A stretch of 64,000 nt of DNA from Natrialba sp. SSL1 (GCF_001861355.1 NZ_MASN01000011.1:46820-110819), one strand, 5' to 3'. Counted from the first letter of the stretch, positions 53,338 through 62,803 are shown. The notes: a model not told the origin generated them from the letters alone. Numbers and translations: made by a program.

Positions 53338-54189
53338 ATGCGAACGCCAGCACAAAACGCACATCTGGCGCTGCTGCTCGAGGTCGCCAGCACGCCGAAA
53401 CCCGGCAACGTCGACCGCCACCGCGATCTCGAGGACCTCCGGTTCGAGCACTTTCTCGCCGGCGCGGTCGGCTCACAGCGTGGTCTCAGGATGGCCGCCG
53501 ACGGCGCAGCCATCGGCCCTGCCTTCGAGCGAGCGGTCGCCGGTATGGCCGACCAGGACGGCGACAACACCCAGTTCGGCGCACTCCTCTTGCTGACGCC
53601 GCTCGTCCGCGCTGCAGCGACCGAACTCTCTCAGCCCGTCGCCGAATCGATTGTCGAAGAGACGACTGTCGCAGACGCCGCCGCGTTCTACCGCGCGTTC
53701 GAACACGTCGATGTCCACGTTGCCGACCCACCCGCAGACATGGCCCCGCTCGACGTTCGCCGCGGGGGCGACGCAATCCCGGCACTCGAGAAGCGCGGGC
53801 TGACGCTGCTCGAGGTGATGGAGCAAAGTGTACCCGGCGACGACGTTGCTCGCGAGTGGGTGACCGGCTTCGAGCGGTCGTTCGCTGCGGCGGAGCAACT
53901 CGCGAACGTCGACGGACCGCTGCCCGACCGCGCCGCAACGGTGTTTCTCTCGTTGCTCGCAGATCGGCCCGACACGCTGGTCGCGACCAAGCACGGCGAA
54001 GGCGTTGCACGGGAGGTCACCGACCGAGCGGACGAGTTGGCAGCACAGGACGCACTCAGCACTGATCGGGGTGCCGTCGAGGCGTTCGCCGACGACCTCG
54101 TCGAGCGTGGGATCAACCCGGGGACCACGGCGGACATCACCGCGGCCGCACTGTTCATCGCACTCGAGTCCGAACTGGTTTCAGTATGA
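53338..54189 (+). CDS. CitG/MdcB-like triphosphoribosyl-dephospho-CoA synthase family protein
   Basis: A 283-residue helical protein starting MRTPAQNAHLALLLEV. Conserved family segments are EVASTPKPGNVDRHRD, where the Lys-Pro-Gly-Asn-Val binds substrate, GDNTQFGALLLLTPL, and DTLVATKHGEGVA with NPGTTADITAAALF. In bacteria CitG makes the prosthetic group of citrate lyase from ATP and dephospho-CoA. No citrate lyase is in view, so the archaeal role is open. It overlaps the next gene by four bases (54186-54189). Confidence 0.85.
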   Translation: MRTPAQNAHLALLLEVASTPKPGNVDRHRDLEDLRFEHFLAGAVGSQRGLRMAADGAAIGPAFERAVAGMADQDGDNTQFGALLLLTPLVRAAATELSQPVAESIVEETTVADAAAFYRAFEHVDVHVADPPADMAPLDVRRGGDAIPALEKRGLTLLEVMEQSVPGDDVAREWVTGFERSFAAAEQLANVDGPLPDRAATVFLSLLADRPDTLVATKHGEGVAREVTDRADELAAQDALSTDRGAVEAFADDLVERGINPGTTADITAAALFIALESELVSV

Positions 54190-54908
54190 GCGGTGAGCGC
54201 GATGGTCGCGACGGTGCGAGTGAGAGTGAGCAGGAAAACGAAGCGGATGCTAACCCAGAGACGACAGAGTGGCCAGTCGAACTTACCGGTGTGACCGAGT
54301 CTGTCGTCACCACCCTGGGACCGAACGGATTGTGGAATGCAGCGGCGCTTGGGTTGTTCGCGGACGAGCGTGAGGGAACTGGTGAGGTCGAGACGGAACC
54401 GACCACGGAGGCCGACGCGGGCAGTAGGAGACACAACGCTCCCAGGACCCCCACGATCACCGCCCGAACCTGGGGTAACACCCGCACCCGACGCAACTTC
54501 CACCGCCAGGGCGAGGGCTACGTCCAGTTCGTCGACGACCCCGTCGCATTCACCGACGCCGCACTCACCATCGACGAACACGAGGAGCCAGTCCTCGACG
54601 CAGCCGCCGCCTGGGTCCGCGTCGAGGTCGATCAGTTCGACTCGGGCACCGAGAACGGAACCGAGTGGGAAGCCTGGACGCTCGAACCCGTCGACAGTGC
54701 CATTGTGCGCGAAACCGTTCCCACCATCAACCGCGGCTTCGGCGCTGTTATCGAAGCCACCGTCGCAGCCTCACGACTCGGCGTCCCCGGCTACGACGAC
54801 GCCGACCTCCGAGAGCGACTCGCGTTCTTCGCCGACGTCGTCGACCGCGCCGGTGACTCCCGAGATCGGCAGGCACTCGAGTCGATCCGAGAGTATTCAG
54901 AGTGGTGA
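54186..54908 (+). CDS. DUF447-family protein
   Basis: A 240-residue protein. After a 30-residue acidic N-terminus, VTESVVTTLGPNGLWNAAALG starts the flavin-reductase-like split-barrel fold of DUF447; an acidic insert (EREGTGEVETEPTTEADAG) interrupts it near residue 60-85. Further blocks are GNTRTRRNFHRQGEGYVQF and VPTINRGFGAVIEATVAASR. DUF447 is found in archaea and in methylotrophic bacteria with tetrahydromethanopterin pathways, from memory. Coupled by ATGA overlap to the CitG-like gene, hence a shared pathway. Confidence 0.85.
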   Translation: MSGERDGRDGASESEQENEADANPETTEWPVELTGVTESVVTTLGPNGLWNAAALGLFADEREGTGEVETEPTTEADAGSRRHNAPRTPTITARTWGNTRTRRNFHRQGEGYVQFVDDPVAFTDAALTIDEHEEPVLDAAAAWVRVEVDQFDSGTENGTEWEAWTLEPVDSAIVRETVPTINRGFGAVIEATVAASRLGVPGYDDADLRERLAFFADVVDRAGDSRDRQALESIREYSEW

Positions 54909-55021
54909 GCTGGTGGGCGGGTACGGGGTGGCGGATCGACCGATCACCCGGTGGATAGCGAAACAGTACGGAGGAAACGCAAGAGAAAGGGATTAAGAGC
55001 CTCTGGACGGAACCTCCCTGT

Positions 55022-55213
55022 ATGGCAATCAAACCGGCCTACGTCAAGAAGACCGGGAACCTCCTCCTGGAGCGGTACCCGGACGCGTTCACGACCGACT
55101 TCGAACAGAACAAAGACAGCGTCGACAAACTCACGAACGTCGAGTCCAAGGGCGTTCGCAACCGCATTGCGGGCTACGTGACGCGGAAGAAGGGCGCGCA
55201 GGTTCCTGCGTAA
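55022..55213 (+). CDS. rps17e: 30S ribosomal protein S17e
   Basis: A 63-residue archaeal/eukaryotic ribosomal protein, a component of the small subunit. [19 protein letters not shown] and [15 protein letters not shown] match the family. Length is normal. ATTAAG about 28 bases ahead of the ATG could be its TATA box. It lies between the CitG/DUF447 pair and asd, an arrangement I recall from other haloarchaea. Confidence 0.96.
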   Translation: MAIKPAYVKKTGNLLLERYPDAFTTDFEQNKDSVDKLTNVESKGVRNRIAGYVTRKKGAQVPA

Positions 55214-55353
55214 TCCGTCGCATTCTTGCGTTCGATTCGAGTTCGGTGAGCGGTAGTGCTCAACTGAGGAAAACTGGTGTCGCTGTCAGTTGGACTGCTA
55301 GAGGCTGCGAAGAACAGAATCGCTGCCGTGCGATCGTGTCGGGCCGTGCGACG

Positions 55354-55629
55354 TTACTGATCGAAGCCGGGTTCCATGTAGAACGCGGCGACGAACGCGA
55401 CAAGCGCGATGAACAGCACGAACATACCTCCGGCGGTGGCCGTCACGAGGTCGAGTTCGGTGCCGATGAGCATGAGTTCGGCCGGTTCCTCTGCACTGGC
55501 TGCCTGATAGCCCGTCCAGAGCATCACAAGGCCGATCAGCGTAGAGATGGCCGCAACGACCGTCGCACCGATGCTAAACGGCGTCTTCTGGATCCCTGGC
55601 TCGCGCGAGGTGTTCGTCGCCTCGGTCAT
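55354..55629 (-). CDS. Small membrane protein with two helices
   Basis: A 91-residue protein starting MTEATNTSREPG. Two hydrophobic helices (about 20-42 and 64-85) are joined by a short acidic loop (SAEEPAELMLIGTELD). No family assigned. It is convergent with rps17e and divergent from asd. Likely a haloarchaeal-specific membrane protein. Confidence 0.65.
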   Translation of the reverse strand: MTEATNTSREPGIQKTPFSIGATVVAAISTLIGLVMLWTGYQAASAEEPAELMLIGTELDLVTATAGGMFVLFIALVAFVAAFYMEPGFDQ

Positions 55630-55881
55630 CGTGACCACTCCGATTGTGCGACACGCCCAACGGATCGGGTCTGTCGAAGGTTCATCGGTCGTTCAATGCA
55701 GCCCCGTTTTCTTAATTTCTTCTATGGGCGCGCGACAGCCCCACAGTTCGTGGCTGCAGACACACAGCCCATGCTACCAGTCAGCACGTGAGAATTGAAC
55801 AGTCGTCAACAAATACTGCCGTTACCGGCTGTGCGGTGAAAATCCAAACGGTTTTGCGGCCACGACACTCAGTGACACAAA

Positions 55882-56916
55882 ATGGCAGTACGAGTAGGCG
55901 TACTCGGCGCAACTGGCGCCGTTGGACAACGACTGATTCAGCTTCTTGAGCCGCATCCTGACTTCGATATCGCCGCCCTGACTGCAAGCGACTCGAGTGC
56001 CGGAAAGACATACAGACAGGCAGCAAAGTGGCGCGTCGACAGCCCCATCCCCACCGATATCGGGGAGATGACCGTCACCGCGACCGAGCCTGGCGAGGTT
56101 CCCGACGATGTCGACCTCCTCTTTTCGTCGCTCCCCTCGAGTATCGGCGCGGAGGTCGAACCGGCGTTCTGTGAGGCGGGCTACGTCGTCTCCTCGAACT
56201 CCTCGAACAGCCGGATGGCCGAGGACGTGCCGCTTGTCATCCCGGAGATCAACGCCGACCACCTCGACCTGCTCGAGGTTCAGCGCGACGAACGCGGCTG
56301 GGACGGCGCGCTGGTCAAGAACCCGAACTGCTCGACGATCACGTTCGTTCCGACGCTCGCCGCGATCGCGGAGTACGGCCTCGAGAAGGTCCACGTCTCG
56401 ACCCTGCAGGCCGTCTCCGGGGCGGGCTACGACGGTGTTTCCTCGATGGAGATCATCGACAACGCCATCCCCTACATCGGCAGCGAGGAGGACAAACTCG
56501 AGACAGAGTCGCGTAAGCTGCTCGGCGAGTTCGACGGCGCGGAGCTCTCGCACAACGGGATGTCCGTCTCGGCGTCGTGTAACCGCATCCCGACGATCGA
56601 CGGCCACCTCGAGAACGTCTGGGTGGAAACCGAGGACGAGCTCACGCCGGCCGACGCCGCCGAGGCGATGCGTGCGTTCCCGTCGCTCGACCTGCGCTCC
56701 TCGCCGGAACCACTCATTCACGTCTTCGACGAACCGGATCGCCCACAGCCGCGCATGGACCGCACCGTCGGCGATGGCATGGCAATTGCAGCGGGCGGCC
56801 TGCAGGAAACGCCGTTCGGACTCCAGTACAACTGCCTCGCACACAACACGATCCGCGGCGCTGCGGGCGCGAGTGTGCTGAACGGTGAACTGTTACTCGA
56901 GAACGGCTACCTGTAG
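55882..56916 (+). CDS. asd: Aspartate-semialdehyde dehydrogenase
   Basis: A 344-residue enzyme of threonine, methionine and lysine synthesis, reducing aspartyl phosphate with NADPH. The Rossmann start is VGVLGATGAVGQRL; the catalytic cysteine is in NPNCSTI and the catalytic histidine/arginine region is SASCNRIPT, where the family usually has CxRxPV plus His further on. It belongs to the archaeal/fungal branch judging from LQAVSGAGYDG. Single gene. Confidence 0.95.
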   Translation: MAVRVGVLGATGAVGQRLIQLLEPHPDFDIAALTASDSSAGKTYRQAAKWRVDSPIPTDIGEMTVTATEPGEVPDDVDLLFSSLPSSIGAEVEPAFCEAGYVVSSNSSNSRMAEDVPLVIPEINADHLDLLEVQRDERGWDGALVKNPNCSTITFVPTLAAIAEYGLEKVHVSTLQAVSGAGYDGVSSMEIIDNAIPYIGSEEDKLETESRKLLGEFDGAELSHNGMSVSASCNRIPTIDGHLENVWVETEDELTPADAAEAMRAFPSLDLRSSPEPLIHVFDEPDRPQPRMDRTVGDGMAIAAGGLQETPFGLQYNCLAHNTIRGAAGASVLNGELLLENGYL

Positions 56917-57018
56917 CGGTACCGAGCGCTAACACCGCATTTTTACTCCATTAGTAGTTCCAGTTTACCTCATTGATTTGGCGCGCGACACAAGGAGGTA
57001 GCGCCCGCAGTATCGAAT

Positions 57019-57483
57019 ATGCTTCCAGTGATCTCCGATCCTGAATCGCTCTCGACGCCTGCCGGCGCTGACGACGCTGCAACGACTGACGCCGTCTTCG
57101 ATCTCCTCTCCGACTGGCGTCGCCGCGCCGTGCTCCGCTCTCTCGACGGACGCAAGGGAACGGACCCCGTGCCGCTCTCGGACGTCGCCGATCACGTCGT
57201 TCTTGCCGCCGATGGACAGGACACCAGCGCTCTCGCTGCGACCGGCGATGCCCTCCTCGGAACCCGCAAGCGGATCCACATCTCGCTTCGCCACACGCAC
57301 GTCCCGAAACTGGCTGACGCCGGTGCACTCGAGTTCGATCCGGAAACGAACACCGTGGCACTTTGTGAGACAGGCGAGAAACTCGCTGCTCAGTTGCGAG
57401 ACGAGGGAGACAAGAGAGTAGACGCTGACGATGACGGCGAGCCGGACGGTGACGGGGATTTCGTTCCCGAAGCGACAGTCTGA
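57019..57483 (+). CDS. DUF7344 winged-helix regulator
   Basis: A 154-residue protein. Residues 28-120 form a winged helix: DAVFDLLSDWRRRAVLRSL, PLSDVADHVV and KRIHISLRHTHVPKLADAGA with LEFDPETNTV as wing. The C-terminal tail is acidic and disordered. Such proteins are abundant in haloarchaea and are thought to be transcription regulators; targets are unknown. No nearby gene is an obvious target. Confidence 0.83.
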   Translation: MLPVISDPESLSTPAGADDAATTDAVFDLLSDWRRRAVLRSLDGRKGTDPVPLSDVADHVVLAADGQDTSALAATGDALLGTRKRIHISLRHTHVPKLADAGALEFDPETNTVALCETGEKLAAQLRDEGDKRVDADDDGEPDGDGDFVPEATV

Positions 57484-57584
57484 ACAGCCAGGATCGACGC
57501 CAGAGCAAAATCTGGTCAAGACCTGGCTAAAACTAGTCTCCCTGGCCGAACCACGGTCCGAAACCACCCTCAGTCCGTCGTCAC

Positions 57585-58019
57585 TTACTCCGTCGTCAAC
57601 TGTGGCAACGCAACGGCCGGAACGGTCCCCTCTTTGACTAGTCGGCGGGCGACATCGCCCGTCAACAGTTCTGCAATCCGGTTTCCTTCCCGAGCAGTGA
57701 AGACGACAGCGTCTGCATCGTACTCGTCCGCTGCGTCGAAGATCGTTTCGACGATATCCGTCCCGAACAGCGTCTCGGACTCGATCGCCGCGGGAGAGTC
57801 GACGAGCGGTTTGCGCGCCTCTTCGAAGATTTCGTTGGCGTACTCCTTTCGCTGCTCCATCGGTGCCTTATCGATCGTCCCGCCTCCCTTCTCGATGACG
57901 TTCACCAGGACAACCCGGCTGTCCGCATCGAGATGCGGGGTGAGCGCTTCGGCCGTTCGCTTGCCATCTTTGGGGTCGGCCGCCGGAACGATCACTGTCC
58001 CGTCGAACGTGAGCGTCAT
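57585..58019 (-). CDS. UspA-like universal stress protein
   Basis: A 144-residue protein starting MTLTFDGTVIVPAADPKDG. It has the UspA fold order (strand, helix, RVVLVNVIE), but the ATP-binding glycine motif is replaced by FTAREGNRIAELLTGDVARR, so nucleotide binding may be lost or altered. Lone gene, convergent with the DUF7344 gene. Confidence 0.8.
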   Translation of the reverse strand: MTLTFDGTVIVPAADPKDGKRTAEALTPHLDADSRVVLVNVIEKGGGTIDKAPMEQRKEYANEIFEEARKPLVDSPAAIESETLFGTDIVETIFDAADEYDADAVVFTAREGNRIAELLTGDVARRLVKEGTVPAVALPQLTTE

Positions 58020-58241
58020 CGTGATCCCTCCGGCACCGACTGTACACTTCTCGTCACACACATCGTCTGTCCGGCTCCCGATTCGAATACCATGCCTGGA
58101 CTTCGAGATAGAGTGCCAAAAAAGTGCACGCAGCCACCGAGTTCACGGGAAGACGAACACTTCTCCCACACCGGCTCTCAGACGCTGCAGTCAGATGCCG
58201 GGTTTCGAACTGAAGGCAGCAACTCGAGTACCAGTCTCAGC

Positions 58242-59267
58242 TCAGGGACGAACCTGATTGACGAGTTCAGGCACCGGTTCGTCCTCGCTATTCTCGAGTC
58301 GCTCGACGTTTTCCGCGACGATATCGGCCAGCCGGTCGTAGTACTCCGGCGTGTGACCCGCATTGTGCGGCGTGATCTGGACGTTGTCGAACGTCCAGAG
58401 CGGGTGGTCCTCCGGAAGCGGCTCGGGATCGGTAACGTCGAGCGATGCGCCACGGATGCGACCGCCCCGCAGCGCGGTGACGAGCGCGTCAGTGTCGACG
58501 ACGGGACCGCGCGCGATATTGACCAGTACAGCCTCAGGATCGAGCGTCGTCAACGCCTCGCGGTCGATCAGCCCGCGCGTCGTCTCCGTGAGTGGACACG
58601 CCAGCACGAGATAGTCCGTTTTGGCGAGTGCCTCTTGGAAGTCCTCGCCACCGAAACCGATAACCTCGTCCGTCGGCCCGCCCTTCTCCGGCGAGTATCG
58701 GACGCCGATCGTCTCGACGCCGAACGGCTCCAGTCGCTCACAGACCGCCTGTCCAATGGCACCGAGCCCGACGACCGTTACCGTCGATCCCTGCAGTTCG
58801 TAGGCCTTGTAGTGGCGCCACTCCCGGCGGCGCTGTCGCCGATTGCCCACGTGGAACCGGCGGGTAAACCGGAGAATCGCCCCCAGCACGTGCTCGCCGA
58901 TGTTCGGTCCGTGGACACCCGACGCGTTCGTCACCGTCACACCGCGCTCTTCGAGTTCATCGAGCGGCAAGTGTCCCGTTCCTGCGTACGCACAGGCAAA
59001 CGTCTCGAGTTTCTCGGCGGACTCGAGTAGCTCCTCGTCGAGCGTCATGCCGGTGACGAAGCTGGCGGACTGGATTGCCTCACGTTCCGCAGCGGGGGTG
59101 CGCGCGAGAGCGACCGTGTGCTCCGGGAGCCGATCACGGATAGCGTCGGCGTACTGTTCGACCGGCGTTCCGTGAGTTCCCTTTCGGAGGACGAGCACGT
59201 CTGGGTCCGCCACTGGCGGCTCTGTAGCAGCGTCGACATACTCGTCGTGTGCGTCATTCGATGGCAT
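58242..59267 (-). CDS. D-2-hydroxyacid dehydrogenase
   Basis: A 341-residue NAD(P)-dependent dehydrogenase. The nucleotide fold shows VGLGAIGQAVCERL, the catalytic arginine is in NIARGPVVD, the glutamate in DVTDPEPLPEDHPLW, and the histidine in TPHNAGHTPEYY. Haloarchaeal relatives interconvert 2-oxoacids and D-hydroxyacids. The first 35 residues, very acidic, extend beyond the usual start. It is divergent from the flavoprotein gene, with about 160 bases in between. Confidence 0.93.
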   Translation of the reverse strand: MPSNDAHDEYVDAATEPPVADPDVLVLRKGTHGTPVEQYADAIRDRLPEHTVALARTPAAEREAIQSASFVTGMTLDEELLESAEKLETFACAYAGTGHLPLDELEERGVTVTNASGVHGPNIGEHVLGAILRFTRRFHVGNRRQRRREWRHYKAYELQGSTVTVVGLGAIGQAVCERLEPFGVETIGVRYSPEKGGPTDEVIGFGGEDFQEALAKTDYLVLACPLTETTRGLIDREALTTLDPEAVLVNIARGPVVDTDALVTALRGGRIRGASLDVTDPEPLPEDHPLWTFDNVQITPHNAGHTPEYYDRLADIVAENVERLENSEDEPVPELVNQVRP

Positions 59268-59430
59268 GTACGTGGCCTCACGCGGTGCGGGCAAAAACGT
59301 TGGTCTCACGGTGAGATAGGTAGGGGTAGCACGCAGGCCGGTCGACCTCGGTCGGTGCGTATTTCGGGGGACTCCCTTCCAGGCAGGAAATACAGGTACT
59401 TTAATACGGGCCACTGACTCCACACGGAGT

Positions 59431-60822
59431 ATGGAACGCGTTGAGGTCGCGGTCGTCGGTGGCGGACCCGCGGGTGCCACCGCGGCCGAACGGGCCGCTG
59501 CACACGGAGCCGAGACGGTCCTCTTCGAGCAGGGAGTCCCCCGCGAGGACCGCGAGGAACTCGGGCCGGACTCGACGGACGCCGCCGGCATGCTCGACTA
59601 CTGGATCGATATCATGGACTTCGAGTTCGAGGAGATTCCCGACGAGGTCGTCCTCTGTGAACTCGAGGGCACCGAGTTCGTCGGACCGAATAGCGCCGTC
59701 AAACTCACCACGACGGGGATGGACGCCAGCTATTCGAAGTTCGGCTACACATTCCACCGCGCGCGGATGGACGACTGGCTCTACGAGCGCGCGACCGACG
59801 CCGGCGCGGACCTGCGCGTCGGGACCGGCGTCTCGGATCTGGAGACTGACCTCCGATCCGAGAGTTCGAAGGGGCCGACCCACACCCTGACGCTCTCGAA
59901 CGGCGATCAACTCGAGGCCCAGTACGTTATCCTCGCCGACGGTCCACAGCGCCGGATCACGCTCGAGGCACTCGACCAGTTCACTCCGCCTGGACGCAGC
60001 ATCTCGGAGCAACTCTCGCCGCCGGAGGCAAACCACATCGCCTACCAGGAATACCGGGAGTTCCCGCCCGAACTGTTCGAGGAGTTCGAGGACACCCTCA
60101 AATTCTGGTGGGGCTACATGCCGGGCGAAACTGCTTACCCGTGGGTCTTCCCCAACGACGGCACCGTCGCCCGCGTCGGCCTGACGATGCCCATCGGCAT
60201 GCGCCTCGAGGACGTCGACAACCCCGAATCCTACGCGCTGCTCGACCCCGAGGACGACCAGCTCCCCTCCGGCTCCGAGTACATCACGCGACTGCTGGAA
60301 CTCGAGTACGGTGACGAGTACGACATCGAGGAGGACATCCCGATCGTCGAGGATCGCGGCAAGTCGAAGGGAACCGAGACGTACCCGATCTCATCGACGC
60401 GGCCGATCGACTCACCCGTCGGTGCGAACATCGCCGTCGCTGGCGGTGCGATGGGAACGACCTCGGCTTTCCACGAAGGAGGGTACCACGTCGCCGTTCG
60501 CACCGGTAAGATCGCCGGTCGACTCGCCGCAACCGACTCACTGGAGAACTACAACGAAATCTGGAAGCGCGCCATCGGTGACGAAATCCTGCGTAACGTC
60601 TCGTTCGCAGACATCGTCAAAGAGTACGAACCCGACGACTGGGACTGGGCCTTCGATGTCGTCACCGACATGCAGGGCGACAGTTCCGGGAACGCCCTGC
60701 TCAACCGAACGTACTCCGCCGGCATCGGCGCGACGAAAATTCTCGCGGCGTACAAGAAGCGAAAGTTCACCTACCGCAACGGGAAGTACGTCCAGTTCAA
60801 CGAAGACGACTACATGTACTGA
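59431..60822 (+). CDS. Geranylgeranyl reductase family flavoprotein
   Basis: A 463-residue FAD protein. The dinucleotide fold is VEVAVVGGGPAGATAAERA, followed by RARMDDWL and a second FAD contact in VAGGAMGTTSAFHEGGYH. The YPWVFPNDG segment is the YxWxFP motif of geranylgeranyl reductases, where the lipid enters. Archaeal members saturate the prenyl chains of membrane lipids; a role in menaquinone or carotenoid saturation is also possible. It is longer than the roughly 400-residue archaeal lipid enzyme. Confidence 0.85.
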   Translation: MERVEVAVVGGGPAGATAAERAAAHGAETVLFEQGVPREDREELGPDSTDAAGMLDYWIDIMDFEFEEIPDEVVLCELEGTEFVGPNSAVKLTTTGMDASYSKFGYTFHRARMDDWLYERATDAGADLRVGTGVSDLETDLRSESSKGPTHTLTLSNGDQLEAQYVILADGPQRRITLEALDQFTPPGRSISEQLSPPEANHIAYQEYREFPPELFEEFEDTLKFWWGYMPGETAYPWVFPNDGTVARVGLTMPIGMRLEDVDNPESYALLDPEDDQLPSGSEYITRLLELEYGDEYDIEEDIPIVEDRGKSKGTETYPISSTRPIDSPVGANIAVAGGAMGTTSAFHEGGYHVAVRTGKIAGRLAATDSLENYNEIWKRAIGDEILRNVSFADIVKEYEPDDWDWAFDVVTDMQGDSSGNALLNRTYSAGIGATKILAAYKKRKFTYRNGKYVQFNEDDYMY

Positions 60823-60912
60823 CTCACGCGGGCGGTTTCTTCTCAGAAACCGACATCGAACGGGCTAGACGCGATTGTTCTTCCGGGTCACCACCGACCG
60901 ATCAGTGGCGTG

Positions 60913-61422
60913 TCACCACCCCTGCAATTCGATCGACACAAACGGGGCCGGAAGCGCGGCCGAGGACGGTCGCGATGGGCCCGAACCGTTGCCCTCCTGT
61001 TCTGCCTGCCCCGCCTCTCCCACCTCGTCTTCGACTCCACTCTGCAAGCCGAGTTCGAACGACAGCCCTGACTCGAGTGCCGGCCCGTCCGCCGCAGTGA
61101 ACAGCAACGACCGCAACGATGGCGAATGGTCGGACGCGAGGACGTGCGTTCGGTACGACGACGCCAACAACGACGGCTGCCACTCGAGTCCCGATTCGAT
61201 CACGGTCACACTCGTATGCGGAGTATGCTGGTACGATCGCATGACACCCCACTTGGGCGCAGTCGTTTGCTCACCGGCGCTCTCGTTATCGGCTCGGTGC
61301 TCACCCGTCGACGCATAGCGAGACGAGGCGGTCGCGGCTGTCGCTCCAACTATCGCCCCCGACAGTAAGCCGCACTTGAGAACCGTTCGTCGCGATGTCG
61401 AGTGCGCTGTATTTCGAGGCAT
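60913..61422 (-). CDS. Tat-exported hypothetical protein
   Basis: A 169-residue protein starting MPRNTAHSTSRRTVLKCG, a clear twin-arginine signal whose hydrophobic part is LLSGAIVGATAATAS. The mature part includes a mixed alpha/beta segment with LEWQPSLLASSYRTHVLASD and a Glu/Gly/Ser-rich low-complexity region near 130-155. I recognise no family. Opposite-strand frames here are shadows. Confidence 0.6.
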   Translation of the reverse strand: MPRNTAHSTSRRTVLKCGLLSGAIVGATAATASSRYASTGEHRADNESAGEQTTAPKWGVMRSYQHTPHTSVTVIESGLEWQPSLLASSYRTHVLASDHSPSLRSLLFTAADGPALESGLSFELGLQSGVEDEVGEAGQAEQEGNGSGPSRPSSAALPAPFVSIELQGW

Positions 61423-61570
61423 CAGTATTACCTTCACCGGACCAGCACCGCCGCTATAGTGATTGGCGTTACTCGTGCCAGGGCGAGTCAGCGGAACACC
61501 CACACCGGCTGAATGATCGATACCGAACAGCAACCAGCCGTCCTCACTGTCCAGTTCGGGCGGAACAGTG

Positions 61571-61580
61571 TTTTATAATG
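61571..61580 (+). promoter_or_regulatory. TATA box of the manganese catalase
   Basis: TTTTATAATG begins 33 bases before ATG 61604 (TTTATA at 32), a strong TATA element giving a leaderless message. It also decides against an ATG at about 61580 (inside the element). Confidence 0.6.
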
Positions 61581-61603
61581 CTGTTTCCCGCCAGTATGCC
61601 TCG

Positions 61604-62422
61604 ATGTTCTATCACGATTCAGAGTTACAGTACGAAGTCACGGTCGAAAACCCCGATCCGCACTTCGCAAAGCTCCTCCAGCAGGCAATCGGCGGGCAAG
61701 AAGGCGAGATGCGCGTCGCGATGCAGTACATGTTCCAGGCCTGGGCGCTCCCTGAAGAGTACGAGACCTATCGAACCCTACTGATGGAAACTGCCGTCGA
61801 AGAACTCGGACACATCGAACTGCTCGCTGCAGCCGTCACGGAGAACCTCCGCGGGTCGCCAAAGGAGATGCGCGACGAAACCGAGGAAACCGCCGCCGCT
61901 GCAGCCGCGATGACCGGCCAGAACCCACGACAGTTCCTCTCGTCCGGCCTCTCCGCGATGCCAGTCGACAGCAACGGTGTCCCCTTCAGCGGCGGCTACA
62001 TCGTCGCGTCGGGCAACCTCGCCGGCGACCTCTATGCGAACGTGATGGCCGAGGGAACCGGCCGCACCCTCGCAACGCGGCTCTGGGAATACACCGACGA
62101 CCCCGGCATGAAGGACATGCTCTCGTACCTGATCGCCCGCGACACGATGCACCAGAATCAGTGGCTCGCCGCACTCGAGTCGCTCGACGAGCCGGTGCCA
62201 GTTCCTGCGAGTTTTCCACAGGAGGAGGAAAATCAGGAGGTCAACTACGCATTTATGTCGACCATGCGCGAACCACAGGACGACCCGAACCTCCCCTGGA
62301 CCCAGGGTGAGGCGCCTGATGGCAAAGGTGAATTTAGCTACCTCGCCGAACAACCAGGTGATGGTCCGGGAATTCCACCCGAGCCGGACCCAAGCACATA
62401 CAACACGCCTGAACGGGAGTAA
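61604..62422 (+). CDS. Manganese catalase
   Basis: A 272-residue dimanganese enzyme that breaks down hydrogen peroxide. The metal ligands are seen in AIGGQEGEMRVAMQY, METAVEELGHIELLAAA and the later RDTMHQNQWLAAL. Length fits the haloarchaeal non-heme catalases. The start MFYHDSELQYEV is fixed by the TATA box and the family start. It is stress-related and stands near a UspA-like protein and a thioredoxin-reductase-like enzyme, which may form a redox-defence neighbourhood. Confidence 0.94.
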   Translation: MFYHDSELQYEVTVENPDPHFAKLLQQAIGGQEGEMRVAMQYMFQAWALPEEYETYRTLLMETAVEELGHIELLAAAVTENLRGSPKEMRDETEETAAAAAAMTGQNPRQFLSSGLSAMPVDSNGVPFSGGYIVASGNLAGDLYANVMAEGTGRTLATRLWEYTDDPGMKDMLSYLIARDTMHQNQWLAALESLDEPVPVPASFPQEEENQEVNYAFMSTMREPQDDPNLPWTQGEAPDGKGEFSYLAEQPGDGPGIPPEPDPSTYNTPERE

Positions 62423-62803
62423 ACTCCGTCACTCAATCTCTGGATAAATGACAATGTCATCGAAATCTCTGGCCGGGTTCCTACCAACAGGAGTGAAACT
62501 GTTAAACACGCCACGCTCCTAGGACAACTGCGTGCCTTTAGTCCCCGGCCGAGCGTACCCATTCGGGAGCGATGACAGCACGGCGAACCCGGGCACGCAA
62601 CACGTGAACCACCCGGCACGAGGGTTAGCCAGCCGACGCGGCACGCCGCCACGGGATGAGGCTGGACGTTAGTGTTCCGGGTGACATTTCACACAGTACA
62701 CAACTATCACCACCGTGAGCGAAGCGGCTATCCACAATCACGCGAGAGAAATCGCCATTAGGTCCGCGGAGAGGTTTTTGACACTCCTCGGTGAACCAGC
62801 GGT
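62423..62803. other. Intergenic region with nested inverted repeats and a tail-like reading frame
   Basis: No full gene. TGCGTGCC (62529-62536) faces GGCACGCA (62592-62599); ATGACA-a-TGTCAT (62448-62460) and GCGGC-ac-GCCGC (62638-62649) are further hairpins. An open 49-codon frame with neither start nor known domain runs 62523-62672 (rich in Pro, Arg, Ser). It may be the remnant 3' end of a transposase or a structured RNA. Confidence 0.5.
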
